This document shows positions 23,768 to 31,953 of a stretch of DNA of 64,000 nucleotides, piece by piece. Source of the DNA: Nocardioides sp. JQ2195 (lineage in GTDB: Bacteria > Actinomycetota > Actinomycetes > Propionibacteriales > Nocardioidaceae); contig NZ_CP050902.1 of NCBI RefSeq assembly GCF_012272695.1, forward strand, positions 2,914,001 through 2,978,000, in the 5' to 3' direction. The translations under genes were made by a program, and so were the position numbers. Under the pieces are notes generated by a model that did no database searches, was not told where the DNA came from, and saw only the letters and a list, made by a program, of their open reading frames with translations. How positions within the stretch are numbered: the first letter of the stretch is position 1; the number at the start of each line of letters is the position of its first letter.

Positions 23768-26509
23768 TCAGGTCCCGGGCCTGCGGCTGAGGAGGCCGAT
23801 CTTGTGGGCGCGGCTGACCGCCGCGCGACGGCTGTTGACGTCGAGCTTGGTGTAGATGTGCTTGGTGTGGGTGCGGACCGTGTTCAGCGAAACCACCAGA
23901 TGCCGCGCAATGGAGGGGCCGTCGAGCTCGGAGGCTAGGAGCCGAAGCACGTCGAGCTCGCGGTCGCTGAGCGGCTCGATGAGCGTTTGGGCGCCAGGTG
24001 CAGGTGCCACCGACGCAGTGGCGTCGGGGACGAGCCGGTTGAGGAACGTCGAGTCCGGGCACTGTGCTGCCAGGTGGCCCAGGAGGGGTGTCAGCTCTGG
24101 TCCGGCGTCCACGATGTATCTCACCCAGCCATCCGGTTCAGCCAGGTCGACGGCGTGCTCGAGGGCGGCCGCTGCAGCGTCTGCGTGCTCTCCTGAGGCG
24201 TTGGCCCGGGCTCGCAAGACCTCCACCTCGATGACGGTTCCGAACCGGCGTCCGGTCTCGGCTGCGTGTAGGAGCCTGTCGAGGAGCCCGGTAGCGGCCT
24301 CGAGCTGGCCTGGAGCGCCGGTCGCCTGGTGCTGTGCGAGGAGAACCCGGGCCAAAGTCAGGTGCTCGTACTCGCGCAGGTAGGACAGGCCGTCGTCCGC
24401 AGACAGGTCATGACGGCGGGACCAGTCGACGGCGGCGTCCAGGTCACCGGATGCAAGCAGGACCCGGGCCCGAGTTGCGTGGATTGGGTGCACCTGTGGG
24501 GAGAAGTCGCCGACGTACACGCGTTCGGCCTCGTCGAGCAGGTCGAGTGCTGTGGCGTGGTCGCCGGCGGCAGCCCGTAACCGGGCCAGCGCGACTCGCC
24601 ACCGGTAGGGATGTTGGGGCAGTCCTGCCGCCTCGCCGAGGTCGTCGGCGCGACCCAGAAGCTCGGCCGCCTGGTCCAGTTCGTTGCGATGCCACGCTGC
24701 ACGGCTCAAGGCGACATACATGTCGGCGGTGCCACGCAGGACAAGGGGATGTCCTGGCTCCACAGCATCCTTCGGCGTATGACGGTCAGCCAGGTCCAGG
24801 GCCCGATCGAGGGTGGCCTCGGCGGCCCGGAGGCGCCCGAGAGCGAGCTCCATGTCAGCCAGGGTGAGCGAGCAGCCCAGGACGTCTGCGATGTGGTCGG
24901 CGCGTTCGAGCCCGGTGGCGCAGGTCGTGAAGGCCGCGTGGGCTTCTTGGATGTCGCCGGCCGCCCAGTGCGCCAGGCCGGCCAGGCCGGCGGCAGCCGC
25001 CCGGGTCAGGTCATCATCTGGCAGTGACTTGGCCTGTGCGTCGTCGGCATGGCTGATGGCGCCAGCGAGGTCCCCAGCAACCAAGGCGAGTCCGGCTCGG
25101 TACGTCTCCACCGCCGCCGGTAGACGCGCCAGTTCGCCAGGATCGAGCACGACGAGGTCGGTGGCCGGACGGGCGAGGGTCTTCTCGATGTCGCGCAGGC
25201 GGCGGTCGACATCGGTGAAGTCGTTGCTGGCCATCAGACCGCTGACCAGCCCCACCGCGAGGACCGGCCGGTTGCGGACGATGTCGTCGGGGAGCTGCTC
25301 GGCCCATGCGCGCAGGAGGTGCTCACGCCGCTGGCGCCGCAGTTCTGGGAGGGCGTGCTCGACGAGATCGGCTGCTCCATCGAGGTCGCCGCCGGCGAGG
25401 GCGTGCCGAACTGCCTCGTCCGGTTGGCCGGCCTGGTCGAACCAGCGGCTGGCACGCCGGTGCAGCTCGGTGACGTCTCCGGGGCGTTCTGCGAGGAGGC
25501 GTGCTCGGAGGACGTCGGCAAACAGGTGGTGGTAGCGGTACCAGCGGCGTTGGTCGTCCAGCGGTACGACGAATAGATTGCGCCGGTCCAACGACTCCAG
25601 CATCTGGGCGCCCCCGCCCGTGCGGGTGACGGCGTCACACAGGGTTCCGGTGAGGCCGTCGAGCACGGACGTGTCGAGTAGGAAGGTACAAACCTCGTCG
25701 GACTGTTGGGAGAGGACTTCCTCGACGAGGTAGTCGACGACGTGCCGGTCGTCGCCGGCGAACCCTGCGATGAACGCCGACGGGTCGTCGCGGCCGCGCA
25801 ACGACAAGGCCGCAAGTTGTAGTGAGGCGATCCAACCTTCGGTGCGGTGGCTCAGCGCGGTCACGTCGCCCGCGTCGAGTTCCCTGCTGGTTGCGGCGGT
25901 CAGGAAGGTCGAGGTCTCGTTCTCGGTAAATCGCAGGTCGGCGGCCCTGATCTCGACAAGCTCTCCGCGAGCTCGCATCCGAGCCAGCGGGAGAGTCGGG
26001 TCCGCGCGCGTGGTGATGATCAGACGGACCTGCGGCGGGAGACGGTCCAGGAGAAAGGCCAGACCAGGCTGCAGCGGTGGCCCGTCGGCCAGGTGGTAGT
26101 CGTCAAGAACAAGGACGACGTCATCAGGCAAGACGCTGAGCTCGTTGACGACTGAACCGATGACCACCTCGACCGGTTGTCCAGAGCTGAGAGCGGTCAG
26201 TCCTCCAGACCCGGTGCCCGGCGCGGCGCGGTCCAGTGCGGTCAGGACGTAGGTCCAGAACGTCCCCGCGTCCTTGTCGCCAGCGTCGAGCGACACCCAG
26301 GCCAGCCGAGCACCGGCGGCCGCGACCTGTCCGGCGACCCAGGAGCCGACGAGCGTGGTCTTCCCGAACCCAGCCGGTGCGGACACCAACGTGAGGCGCG
26401 CGGTCTGGCTCATGAGGTCGTCGAGGCGGGGGCGAGGGACCGCGCCGTCGCGTCGGCGAGGAGGGAAGAGCTTCGTCTCGACGAGAGCGGTCTTCGTCAC
26501 CAGACCCAC
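23768..26509 (-). CDS. LuxR-family MalT-like (LAL) transcriptional regulator
   Basis: 913 residues starting MGLVTKTALVETKLFPPRRR, the usual start of MalT-type regulators. Walker A is APAGFGKTTLVGSWV near residues 45-60 and Walker B is DDVVLVLDDYHLADG. A long helical repeat (TPR-like) sensor region occupies the middle. The C-terminal LuxR helix-turn-helix is LSDRELDVLRLLASELD followed by LVVSLNTVRTHTKHIYTKL. It is expected to bind ATP and an inducer and activate transcription. The adjacent downstream membrane-protein operon is the likely target. Confidence 0.93.
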   Translation of the reverse strand: MGLVTKTALVETKLFPPRRRDGAVPRPRLDDLMSQTARLTLVSAPAGFGKTTLVGSWVAGQVAAAGARLAWVSLDAGDKDAGTFWTYVLTALDRAAPGTGSGGLTALSSGQPVEVVIGSVVNELSVLPDDVVLVLDDYHLADGPPLQPGLAFLLDRLPPQVRLIITTRADPTLPLARMRARGELVEIRAADLRFTENETSTFLTAATSRELDAGDVTALSHRTEGWIASLQLAALSLRGRDDPSAFIAGFAGDDRHVVDYLVEEVLSQQSDEVCTFLLDTSVLDGLTGTLCDAVTRTGGGAQMLESLDRRNLFVVPLDDQRRWYRYHHLFADVLRARLLAERPGDVTELHRRASRWFDQAGQPDEAVRHALAGGDLDGAADLVEHALPELRRQRREHLLRAWAEQLPDDIVRNRPVLAVGLVSGLMASNDFTDVDRRLRDIEKTLARPATDLVVLDPGELARLPAAVETYRAGLALVAGDLAGAISHADDAQAKSLPDDDLTRAAAAGLAGLAHWAAGDIQEAHAAFTTCATGLERADHIADVLGCSLTLADMELALGRLRAAEATLDRALDLADRHTPKDAVEPGHPLVLRGTADMYVALSRAAWHRNELDQAAELLGRADDLGEAAGLPQHPYRWRVALARLRAAAGDHATALDLLDEAERVYVGDFSPQVHPIHATRARVLLASGDLDAAVDWSRRHDLSADDGLSYLREYEHLTLARVLLAQHQATGAPGQLEAATGLLDRLLHAAETGRRFGTVIEVEVLRARANASGEHADAAAAALEHAVDLAEPDGWVRYIVDAGPELTPLLGHLAAQCPDSTFLNRLVPDATASVAPAPGAQTLIEPLSDRELDVLRLLASELDGPSIARHLVVSLNTVRTHTKHIYTKLDVNSRRAAVSRAHKIGLLSRRPGT

Positions 26510-26521
26510 CTCGTCGCCGAT

Positions 26522-27145
26522 CTAGTGCGCACCGTCACCCTGGGAGGTGCTCTTGGTGCTGGCGCGTACGTGCATCTGCTCACCCGGCCGCCCGAAGATG
26601 CTGAGCACCTCTGCCGGGCCCTCGCCGGTGCTGCCGAACCAGTGCGGCAGCTGGGTGTCGAAATCCGCTGCCTCTCCGGCCTCAAGCACGAGGTCCTGGT
26701 GGCCCAGCACCAACCGCATCCGACCGGTGAGGACGTACAGCCACTCGTAGCCGTCGTGGGTGCGCGGCTCAGGCTTGGTCTGGTTGACCGGAATGACGAT
26801 CTTCCACGCCTGCACCCCGCCCGGATGCCGGGTCAGAGGAAGCACGGTGCGGCCGTGAACACGGCGCGGCTTGAGCCGGATGCGCGGGTCGCCCGATTCG
26901 GGTGCGCCGACCAGATCGTCCAGCGGTACCCGGTACAGCTCGGCCAGCGGCAGCAGCAGCTCGAGGCTCGGTTTGCGCTGCCCGTTCTCCAGCCGCGACA
27001 GGGTGCTCTTCGAGATACCGGTCCGGGTGGCCACGTCAGTCAATGTGGCCCCGCGCTGCTCGCGGATCTTCCTCAACCGCGGCGCGACACCATCCAACGC
27101 GGTCTCGATGGCCGAGCCCGTAGCCACCTTTTCTCCGTGACCCAT
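26522..27145 (-). CDS. XRE-family regulator with C-terminal cupin (second copy)
   Basis: 207 residues from MGHGEKVATGSAIETAL (27145); an ATG at 27154 is also possible. Helix-turn-helix ATLTDVATRTGISKSTLSRL (about 33-52). The cupin has THDGYEWLYVLTGRMRLVLG and LEAGEAADFDTQLPHWFGS. It is closely similar to the protein at 18356-18949. It is divergent from an intact thioredoxin-reductase-like gene. The LAL regulator begins 13 bases after its stop. Confidence 0.9.
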   Translation of the reverse strand: MGHGEKVATGSAIETALDGVAPRLRKIREQRGATLTDVATRTGISKSTLSRLENGQRKPSLELLLPLAELYRVPLDDLVGAPESGDPRIRLKPRRVHGRTVLPLTRHPGGVQAWKIVIPVNQTKPEPRTHDGYEWLYVLTGRMRLVLGHQDLVLEAGEAADFDTQLPHWFGSTGEGPAEVLSIFGRPGEQMHVRASTKSTSQGDGAH

Positions 27146-27199
27146 GGAGATCATCTTCGCTGCAAGTTCCCAGGAACGGCAACGTCAGTTGTCGTTCGC

Positions 27200-27209
27200 T
27201 CTCGCGAGA
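27200..27209. promoter_or_regulatory. TCTCGCGAGA palindrome in the second divergent promoter
   Basis: A ten-base perfect palindrome 16 bases before the flavoprotein start at 27225, in the place where the first module has TTGAGA-N5-TCTCAA. A candidate operator for the XRE-cupin protein. Evidence is position and symmetry only. Confidence 0.35.
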
Positions 27210-27224
27210 TGGACTCTCGTCACC

Positions 27225-28295
27225 ATGAATGAGAACAGCACCCAGCCGCACATCGACGGGACCGCACAGTCAGCCCATGCTGGCACTGAGGCCACCGGGT
27301 TCGATGTGGCAGTCATCGGCGGCGGCGCGGCCGGCTTGTCCGCCGCGCTCGTGTTGACGCGAGCCCGCCGACGCGTCGTCGTCATCGACGCCGGCCACCC
27401 CCGCAACGCCCCGGCCGCCCACATGCAAGGCTTCCTCGGCTCCGATGGCCTCCCGCCCACTGAGCTGCTGGCAGCCGGCCGCACAGAGGTCGCCGGCTAC
27501 GGCGGACAGTTCGTCCACGGCACCGTCACCAGCATCGACCCCGGCAGCGCAGACGGCTCCGCAAGGTTCCTGGTCCGACTCGAGGACGGTACCGCCCTGA
27601 CCGCGCGGCGCGTCCTGGTCACCACCGGGCTCCGCGACGACATCCCCGGCATCCCCGGCATACGCGAACGGTGGGGAAAGGACCTCCTGCACTGCCCGTA
27701 CTGCCACGGCTACGAGGTCCGCGACCAACCTCTGGGCGTGCTCGGCGGCAACCCTGAGTCCGTCACCCACGCCCTCCTGATCCGCCAGTGGTCCGACGAC
27801 GTCGTCCTCTTCTCCAACGGCGCGACCCTCACCGCCGACCAACGCGAACGGCTCGTCGCCTCGGCCATCGGCATCGTCGACGAACACGTCAGCCAGCTCA
27901 TCGTCGAAGACGACCATCTCACCGGCGTCGAGCTCGCGACCGGCCAAGTCGTCCCCAGGGCCGCGTTGTTCGTCCGCCCCGACTTCGTTCCCAACGACTC
28001 CCTGCTGACCGGCGTCGGCGCAGCTACCCACGCGAACGGCTGGGTCGCTGTCGACCAGACCGGCAAAACCAGCGTCCCCGGTCTCTGGGCGGCGGGGAAC
28101 GCCACCAACCCCCGCGCCCAAGTCATCACCGCCGCCGGCGAAGGGTCCGCAGCGGCCATCGCCATCAACAACGACCTCACCGAAGAGGACGCCGAGCACG
28201 CGGTCACCCGCTTCCGGCTCGGACTGAACCGGAGAACTGCTCCGCGAACTCACCGTCGACCCCAGCAAGGACTACCAACCACGACCCCGAAATGA
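27225..28295 (+). CDS. Thioredoxin-reductase-like FAD/NAD(P) oxidoreductase, intact copy
   Basis: 356 residues starting MNENSTQPHIDGTAQSAHAG. The FAD-binding motif is VAVIGGGAAGLSAALVLTRA (about 29-48). The CxxC motif is LLHCPYCHGYEVRDQP. The second dinucleotide region follows at LGVLGGNPESVTHALLI, and the closing FAD motif is VPGLWAAGNATNPRAQV. Length fits low-molecular-weight thioredoxin reductase relatives. The real substrate is not shown; the CPYC pair suggests disulfide or thiol chemistry. It is divergent from the XRE-cupin gene. Unlike the first module, no methyltransferase follows. Confidence 0.88.
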   Translation: MNENSTQPHIDGTAQSAHAGTEATGFDVAVIGGGAAGLSAALVLTRARRRVVVIDAGHPRNAPAAHMQGFLGSDGLPPTELLAAGRTEVAGYGGQFVHGTVTSIDPGSADGSARFLVRLEDGTALTARRVLVTTGLRDDIPGIPGIRERWGKDLLHCPYCHGYEVRDQPLGVLGGNPESVTHALLIRQWSDDVVLFSNGATLTADQRERLVASAIGIVDEHVSQLIVEDDHLTGVELATGQVVPRAALFVRPDFVPNDSLLTGVGAATHANGWVAVDQTGKTSVPGLWAAGNATNPRAQVITAAGEGSAAAIAINNDLTEEDAEHAVTRFRLGLNRRTAPRTHRRPQQGLPTTTPK

Positions 28296-28296
28296 C

Positions 28297-28334
28297 AGAC
28301 ACCCGAACCCACGTTTCCGTGAGTTCGGGTGTCT
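28297..28334 (+). terminator. Long hairpin after the flavoprotein gene
   Basis: Arms AGACACCCGAACCCACG (28297-28313) and CGTGAGTTCGGGTGTCT (28318-28334) pair with one mismatch around a four-base loop, one base after the stop. There is no T-run, as is common in GC-rich actinobacteria. Confidence 0.65.
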
Positions 28335-28358
28335 TCGATGTCCTGAGACATCACATTT

Positions 28359-28394
28359 GTAGCGGGGGCAGGATTTGAACCTGCGACCTCTGGG
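28359..28394. repeat. attL: 36-base copy of the tRNA-fMet 3' end
   Basis: Identical to 41069-41104. It contains the T-arm and acceptor 3' strand of the tRNA (minus-strand reading CAGGTTCAAATCCTG). It diverges after the run TGGG, where the real tRNA continues into its anticodon arm. It is a non-functional tRNA fragment left by integration. Confidence 0.92.
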
Positions 28395-28544
28395 GAACGA
28401 CGTGGCGAGGTCACCCAAGGTCACTGAAATGCACTCCGACCTGCATGTTTACGCGATCTCAGCCACCTGCAAGCCTCAGCAGATCATCGTCATTCACGAC
28501 GTTTTTCGGGAGTTCTTCGTGAATAGATCGGGAACTGCGAGGGC

Positions 28545-29396
28545 TCAAATGTGCGCGAAGGTCGCGTCGTACTCGTTCGCCATCCGCACGATCATTGACC
28601 CGTAGTGGAAGTGGTCACCCCTCTGCGGGGCCGGCGGAGCCTCGAACAGAGTGACGGGCGAGCCGTCGTTGACCAGATCCAGGACAGTGACGCCGATGGC
28701 ATCGAAGCCGGTGCCCTTGTTGTTGCTACGCCTCGGGATCTCGGCCACCTTGTTGAGTACTCGCTGAGTGTCGGCAGGTTGCTTGTGAACCGAGATCTCC
28801 GGGTCCAGGCCGCGAGCGATGTCCTTGGAGTTGATGATCGGGGAGATGAACGTCTCCGCGTGGTTCACCTGGACGTAGGCGATGGCGAGTGCCTGGACCG
28901 AGGCCCCATGCACGCACAGATGCGACGAGTTGAGTTCGTCGTAGAGCCTTGGCAACGACTTGACGTGTGCCGTCATGCACGCCTTGGCTTCGAGAGCCAC
29001 CAGAACAGCACCAACGGGCGCGACGGGCATGTCAGGCAGCCCGTCGAGCATCGACTGCTCCTCGGCAGTGAGAACGATCTGGTACTGCTCCACGAGCGAC
29101 TTGAACGTCGGCCCCTTGGCCGGAACGTCCCCATTCGGTCGGGCGATCACGAGGTCGAGATCCTTCTTCCGACCCGTGCCGTAGTCGCGCATCTCGTGGT
29201 TGACGCCCAGGATCACCTTGCCGCTCGCGGCATGTGACTGCATCAGAGACGACGTACGGAGGAGGTCGAACGCGACTCCCCAGCAGCCAACCTTGGAATG
29301 GCGGTCGGATCGAGAGTGGTACTGCCAGCGGACCCCGTTCTTATCGGCAGGACCCATCGCGCTCAGGTATCGCGTCAAGATCTCCGGTCCATGCAC
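28545..29396 (-). CDS. Putative type II restriction endonuclease (PD-(D/E)XK-like)
   Basis: 283 residues starting MHGPEILTRYLSAMGPADKN. I do not recognise a named enzyme. Its place 10 bases after a cytosine-5 methyltransferase suggests the restriction partner. A PD-(D/E)XK-type site is plausible: RKKDLDLVIARP (D79/D81), then a hydrophobic strand and ALEAKACMTAH (E136, K138). Recognition site cannot be read from sequence. Toxicity of such a gene without its methylase fits the operon order, methylase first. Confidence 0.7.
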   Translation of the reverse strand: MHGPEILTRYLSAMGPADKNGVRWQYHSRSDRHSKVGCWGVAFDLLRTSSLMQSHAASGKVILGVNHEMRDYGTGRKKDLDLVIARPNGDVPAKGPTFKSLVEQYQIVLTAEEQSMLDGLPDMPVAPVGAVLVALEAKACMTAHVKSLPRLYDELNSSHLCVHGASVQALAIAYVQVNHAETFISPIINSKDIARGLDPEISVHKQPADTQRVLNKVAEIPRRSNNKGTGFDAIGVTVLDLVNDGSPVTLFEAPPAPQRGDHFHYGSMIVRMANEYDATFAHI

Positions 29397-29406
29397 GGAG
29401 GTGACG

Positions 29407-30615
29407 TTAGCTCACCTTGGGCACCTGGACGGGGAGGACCCCGCTGTCGTAGTGCATTGACCACTTCGTCTCGCGGTATCGAGCCACGTCATCGCGGAAG
29501 CCCTCGAACCGGCCAAGGTTCCCTTGGGAGAGGCGGTTCTGGAAGCCGTTGATCGCCCGAGCGCTCAGGGGCGCGGCCTCGTTGAGATCCACAACAGACG
29601 ACAGGTGTTCGTACGGCGCAAGGGTCGGGAACTCGGAGATCGACACCGCGTGCCGCTCCCCTGAGTCGCCCCATGCCGCCGTGGGCCAACGGTGAGTGAT
29701 GCTCGGCCCGTTGAGATCCACAACAGGATCACCGGGCTTCGAGAGGCGACCTGCGACCCACTCGGCCACTCGCGTCGTGACCGCGTTGCCGACCAACTTC
29801 CAGCGAGGCCCGTTCTTGCGGGCGGTCGTGGTGACGTTGGTCCATCCACGCTCGAAGCCTTGCATCTCCTCGGCGTCTTCAACGCTCGGAGTGACGAACA
29901 GGCGGTCGTCAGGGGCACCTGGGACCCAGATGGCCGGTGGCGACGGGATGCCGACAGTAGAGCCACCCTTGAGGGTCGGAACGGCGTCTTGAGCCCACCC
30001 GAGGCCTCCACGGCCCTCTGTCCAGTAGAAGCCGAACGCATCGGACTTGAGATCGGTCTCAGGCCGCTCGCCAGCGTCATCTGCGAACAGGACACGTCGG
30101 GGATCTTCCGTGGCCGACGCCAGCAGGATCACACGACGGCGGCGCTGCGGGACACCCGTGAAGCGGGAGTCCACAACTCGGTAGGCCCATCGGTAGCCAA
30201 GCGCCTCGATCTCGTGGACGAGGTAGGCCATCGCCTTACCCTTGTCGAGCGTGAGCATGTTCGGGACGTTCTCGATCATCAGCCACGGAAGGCGGTCGCT
30301 GGCAGCCGTCAGGCGCAACGCCTCGAACACGTTTGAAACCAGACCGGAAGCTGCGCCCGTGATGCCAGCAGTCCGGCCGGCCTGCGAGAGATCGGTGCAT
30401 GGGAAGCCTGCCGAGAGCAGGTCCAGGCCCTTCGGAAGGTCTCGGAGTTCGCGTACGTCCGGGTGGAGCTCGACACCCGCGAACCGGGCGCGGAGAACGT
30501 CTTGGGCAGGCTCCCACCACTCACAAAGGAGTTCGGTCTGAACATCCCGACCCAAGGCACGATGGAAGCCCTGCTCGATGCCGCCGATACCAGCGAACAA
30601 CCCTGCGATCCGCAC
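29407..30615 (-). CDS. C5-cytosine DNA methyltransferase
   Basis: 402 residues starting MRIAGLFAGIGGIEQGFHRA. Motifs in order: I FAGIGG (7-12), IV AGFPCTDLS with catalytic Cys73, VI ENV (115-117), VIII QRRRR (157-161), then a target-recognition region and motif X (GNAVTTRVAEWVAGRL). It makes 5-methylcytosine to protect the element's and host's DNA. The unusually long C-terminal tail after motif X (about 110 residues, VVDLNGPSITHRW onward) is not typical. It is upstream of and co-directional with the putative endonuclease. Confidence 0.93.
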   Translation of the reverse strand: MRIAGLFAGIGGIEQGFHRALGRDVQTELLCEWWEPAQDVLRARFAGVELHPDVRELRDLPKGLDLLSAGFPCTDLSQAGRTAGITGAASGLVSNVFEALRLTAASDRLPWLMIENVPNMLTLDKGKAMAYLVHEIEALGYRWAYRVVDSRFTGVPQRRRRVILLASATEDPRRVLFADDAGERPETDLKSDAFGFYWTEGRGGLGWAQDAVPTLKGGSTVGIPSPPAIWVPGAPDDRLFVTPSVEDAEEMQGFERGWTNVTTTARKNGPRWKLVGNAVTTRVAEWVAGRLSKPGDPVVDLNGPSITHRWPTAAWGDSGERHAVSISEFPTLAPYEHLSSVVDLNEAAPLSARAINGFQNRLSQGNLGRFEGFRDDVARYRETKWSMHYDSGVLPVQVPKVS

Positions 30616-30697
30616 TGCGCTCTCCTACCCTTGACCTTGCTGCGAACGGTAGCCCGATCCGCCGACAAACTCGAGTTTCGCGTCTGCTCGGCGTTGC

Positions 30698-31618
30698 TCA
30701 CTCAGGCGCATGGGGCGAGTTCACCCCCGCCAACTTCTGGCGCTCTTGCCTCAACCGTGCGTCGAGTACGGCCTTGGTGGAGACATTGACGCCTCGCTGG
30801 CGCGACAGTTCTTGTGCGACCTGGACAGACTGCCGCAGGGCCGGATCAGTCTCTGCGAGGCGCTTCAACCATGCATCCTGTACGGCTGTCCGCGTCACCT
30901 GGACCCCGTTCCGGCGCGCCAACTCTCCGACATCCCGTTGGGCATCGGCATACATAGCCAATCCGCTGGTTTCCAGGCGCTCGATCTGACCGACAAGATC
31001 CTCGATACGGTCTTCGATCTGTTCCACGTCAGCCTCGATGGCGTTCTCGACCTCCAACACGTCGAAGAAGTCTTCTCCGTAGATGAGCAGCCATGCTTCG
31101 TCAGTAAGCGCCAGCGTCCCCTCCGGCGTTGGTTCGAGGTAGTGCTCCTTGGCTCTCTTGATGTCCATGCGCCATCGCTGGGCTGAGCGGTTGCCGAACT
31201 TCTTTGCCCAGTGGCTTGCGGCCTTGTGGCCGCGCTCCTGTCCGAACGCGAGGTAGGCAGCGGCCAACTCGGCATAGTCACGTTCAGTACGAGCACTCTT
31301 GCCCCTGCGATCCACAGTGAACGCTGTGAGGAAGGTGTCGCTCGGACTGACGAACGGCGACCGTCTGGAAGATCCAGCGACCTGAACTCGCGCACGTTCG
31401 AGGAGTTCGCCCCACGGGACAGCGCGGAGTCTTGCGGCGCTGAGGGCAGACCCGTCCAGGGCCGAGACTTCAACTCCGACGACAGACCAGTCCCCTCCGC
31501 CGGGGACGCTCTCCGCGAGCGTGACGGCCCCTCGCCAAACACTCGTCTCGATCTCGACTCTGGTCGGCTCCGACGCATCCTCGGCCACCCGCAACCCCTT
31601 CCACTCGCGTAGTTGCAC
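30698..31618 (-). CDS. Unknown element protein with possible helix-turn-helix
   Basis: 306 residues from a GTG start. Not recognised as a known family. Residues about 118-160 (YAELAAAYLAFGQERGHKAA, then SAQRWRMDIKRAKEHYLEP) look like a winged or simple helix-turn-helix that reads DNA. The segment from about 190 to 225 is acidic and coiled-coil-like (VENAIEADVEQIEDRIEDLV). The GTG start lies inside a perfect 8-5-8 inverted repeat, so it may regulate itself. It is first in the leftward set that includes the restriction-modification genes and could control them. Confidence 0.65.
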   Translation of the reverse strand: MQLREWKGLRVAEDASEPTRVEIETSVWRGAVTLAESVPGGGDWSVVGVEVSALDGSALSAARLRAVPWGELLERARVQVAGSSRRSPFVSPSDTFLTAFTVDRRGKSARTERDYAELAAAYLAFGQERGHKAASHWAKKFGNRSAQRWRMDIKRAKEHYLEPTPEGTLALTDEAWLLIYGEDFFDVLEVENAIEADVEQIEDRIEDLVGQIERLETSGLAMYADAQRDVGELARRNGVQVTRTAVQDAWLKRLAETDPALRQSVQVAQELSRQRGVNVSTKAVLDARLRQERQKLAGVNSPHAPE

Positions 31619-31635
31619 TGTTCGACAAACAGTGC
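31615..31635. promoter_or_regulatory. GCACTGTT-N5-AACAGTGC operator-like inverted repeat
   Basis: Perfect 8-base arms (31615-31622, 31628-31635) around CGACA. It covers the GTG start of the leftward gene and borders the AT-rich divergent control region (31636-31680), in which TAGTAT (31665-31670) may be a rightward -10. Confidence 0.6.
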
Positions 31636-31710
31636 GTTTTTCATATCCTATCAGATCATTTTCGTAGTATTGCTCCTACCACCCGCAACGACGACACCAA
31701 GGAGGAGCAG

Positions 31711-31953
31711 TTGAGTCATACGACAACCACAGACGCGCTACGAGGCGGCTCGGCAAGGACGACAACCTCGGCACCCATCTACCTGACCACCGAGATGCTG
31801 GCAGAACGCTGGGAGGTCTCCCCCGGCACTCTCGCCAACTGGCGAGCCCGAGGCACAGGCCCGACCTACTGCAAGATCGGCAACAGCGTCCGCTACGCGC
31901 TGGCCGACGTGGAGCAGTACGAGACCGCTGGACGGACTCAGGCGGTCGCATGA
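31711..31953 (+). CDS. Excisionase-like helix-turn-helix protein
   Basis: 80 residues from a TTG start eight bases after GGAGGAGC. The core IYLTTEMLAERWEVSPGTLA and NWRARGTGPTYCKIGNSVRY is the MerR-like HTH_17/excisionase fold common in actinobacterial integrative elements. It probably acts as excision factor or early regulator for the tyrosine integrase. Its stop overlaps the helicase start by 4 bases. The integrase gene is far away at the other end, not adjacent as in many elements. Confidence 0.82.
   Translation: MSHTTTTDALRGGSARTTTSAPIYLTTEMLAERWEVSPGTLANWRARGTGPTYCKIGNSVRYALADVEQYETAGRTQAVA

Noticed and set aside
28360..28394. A second tRNA gene at the left element end
   Set aside because: Only the 3' arm is present; the anticodon and D-arms are missing, so it is an attachment remnant.
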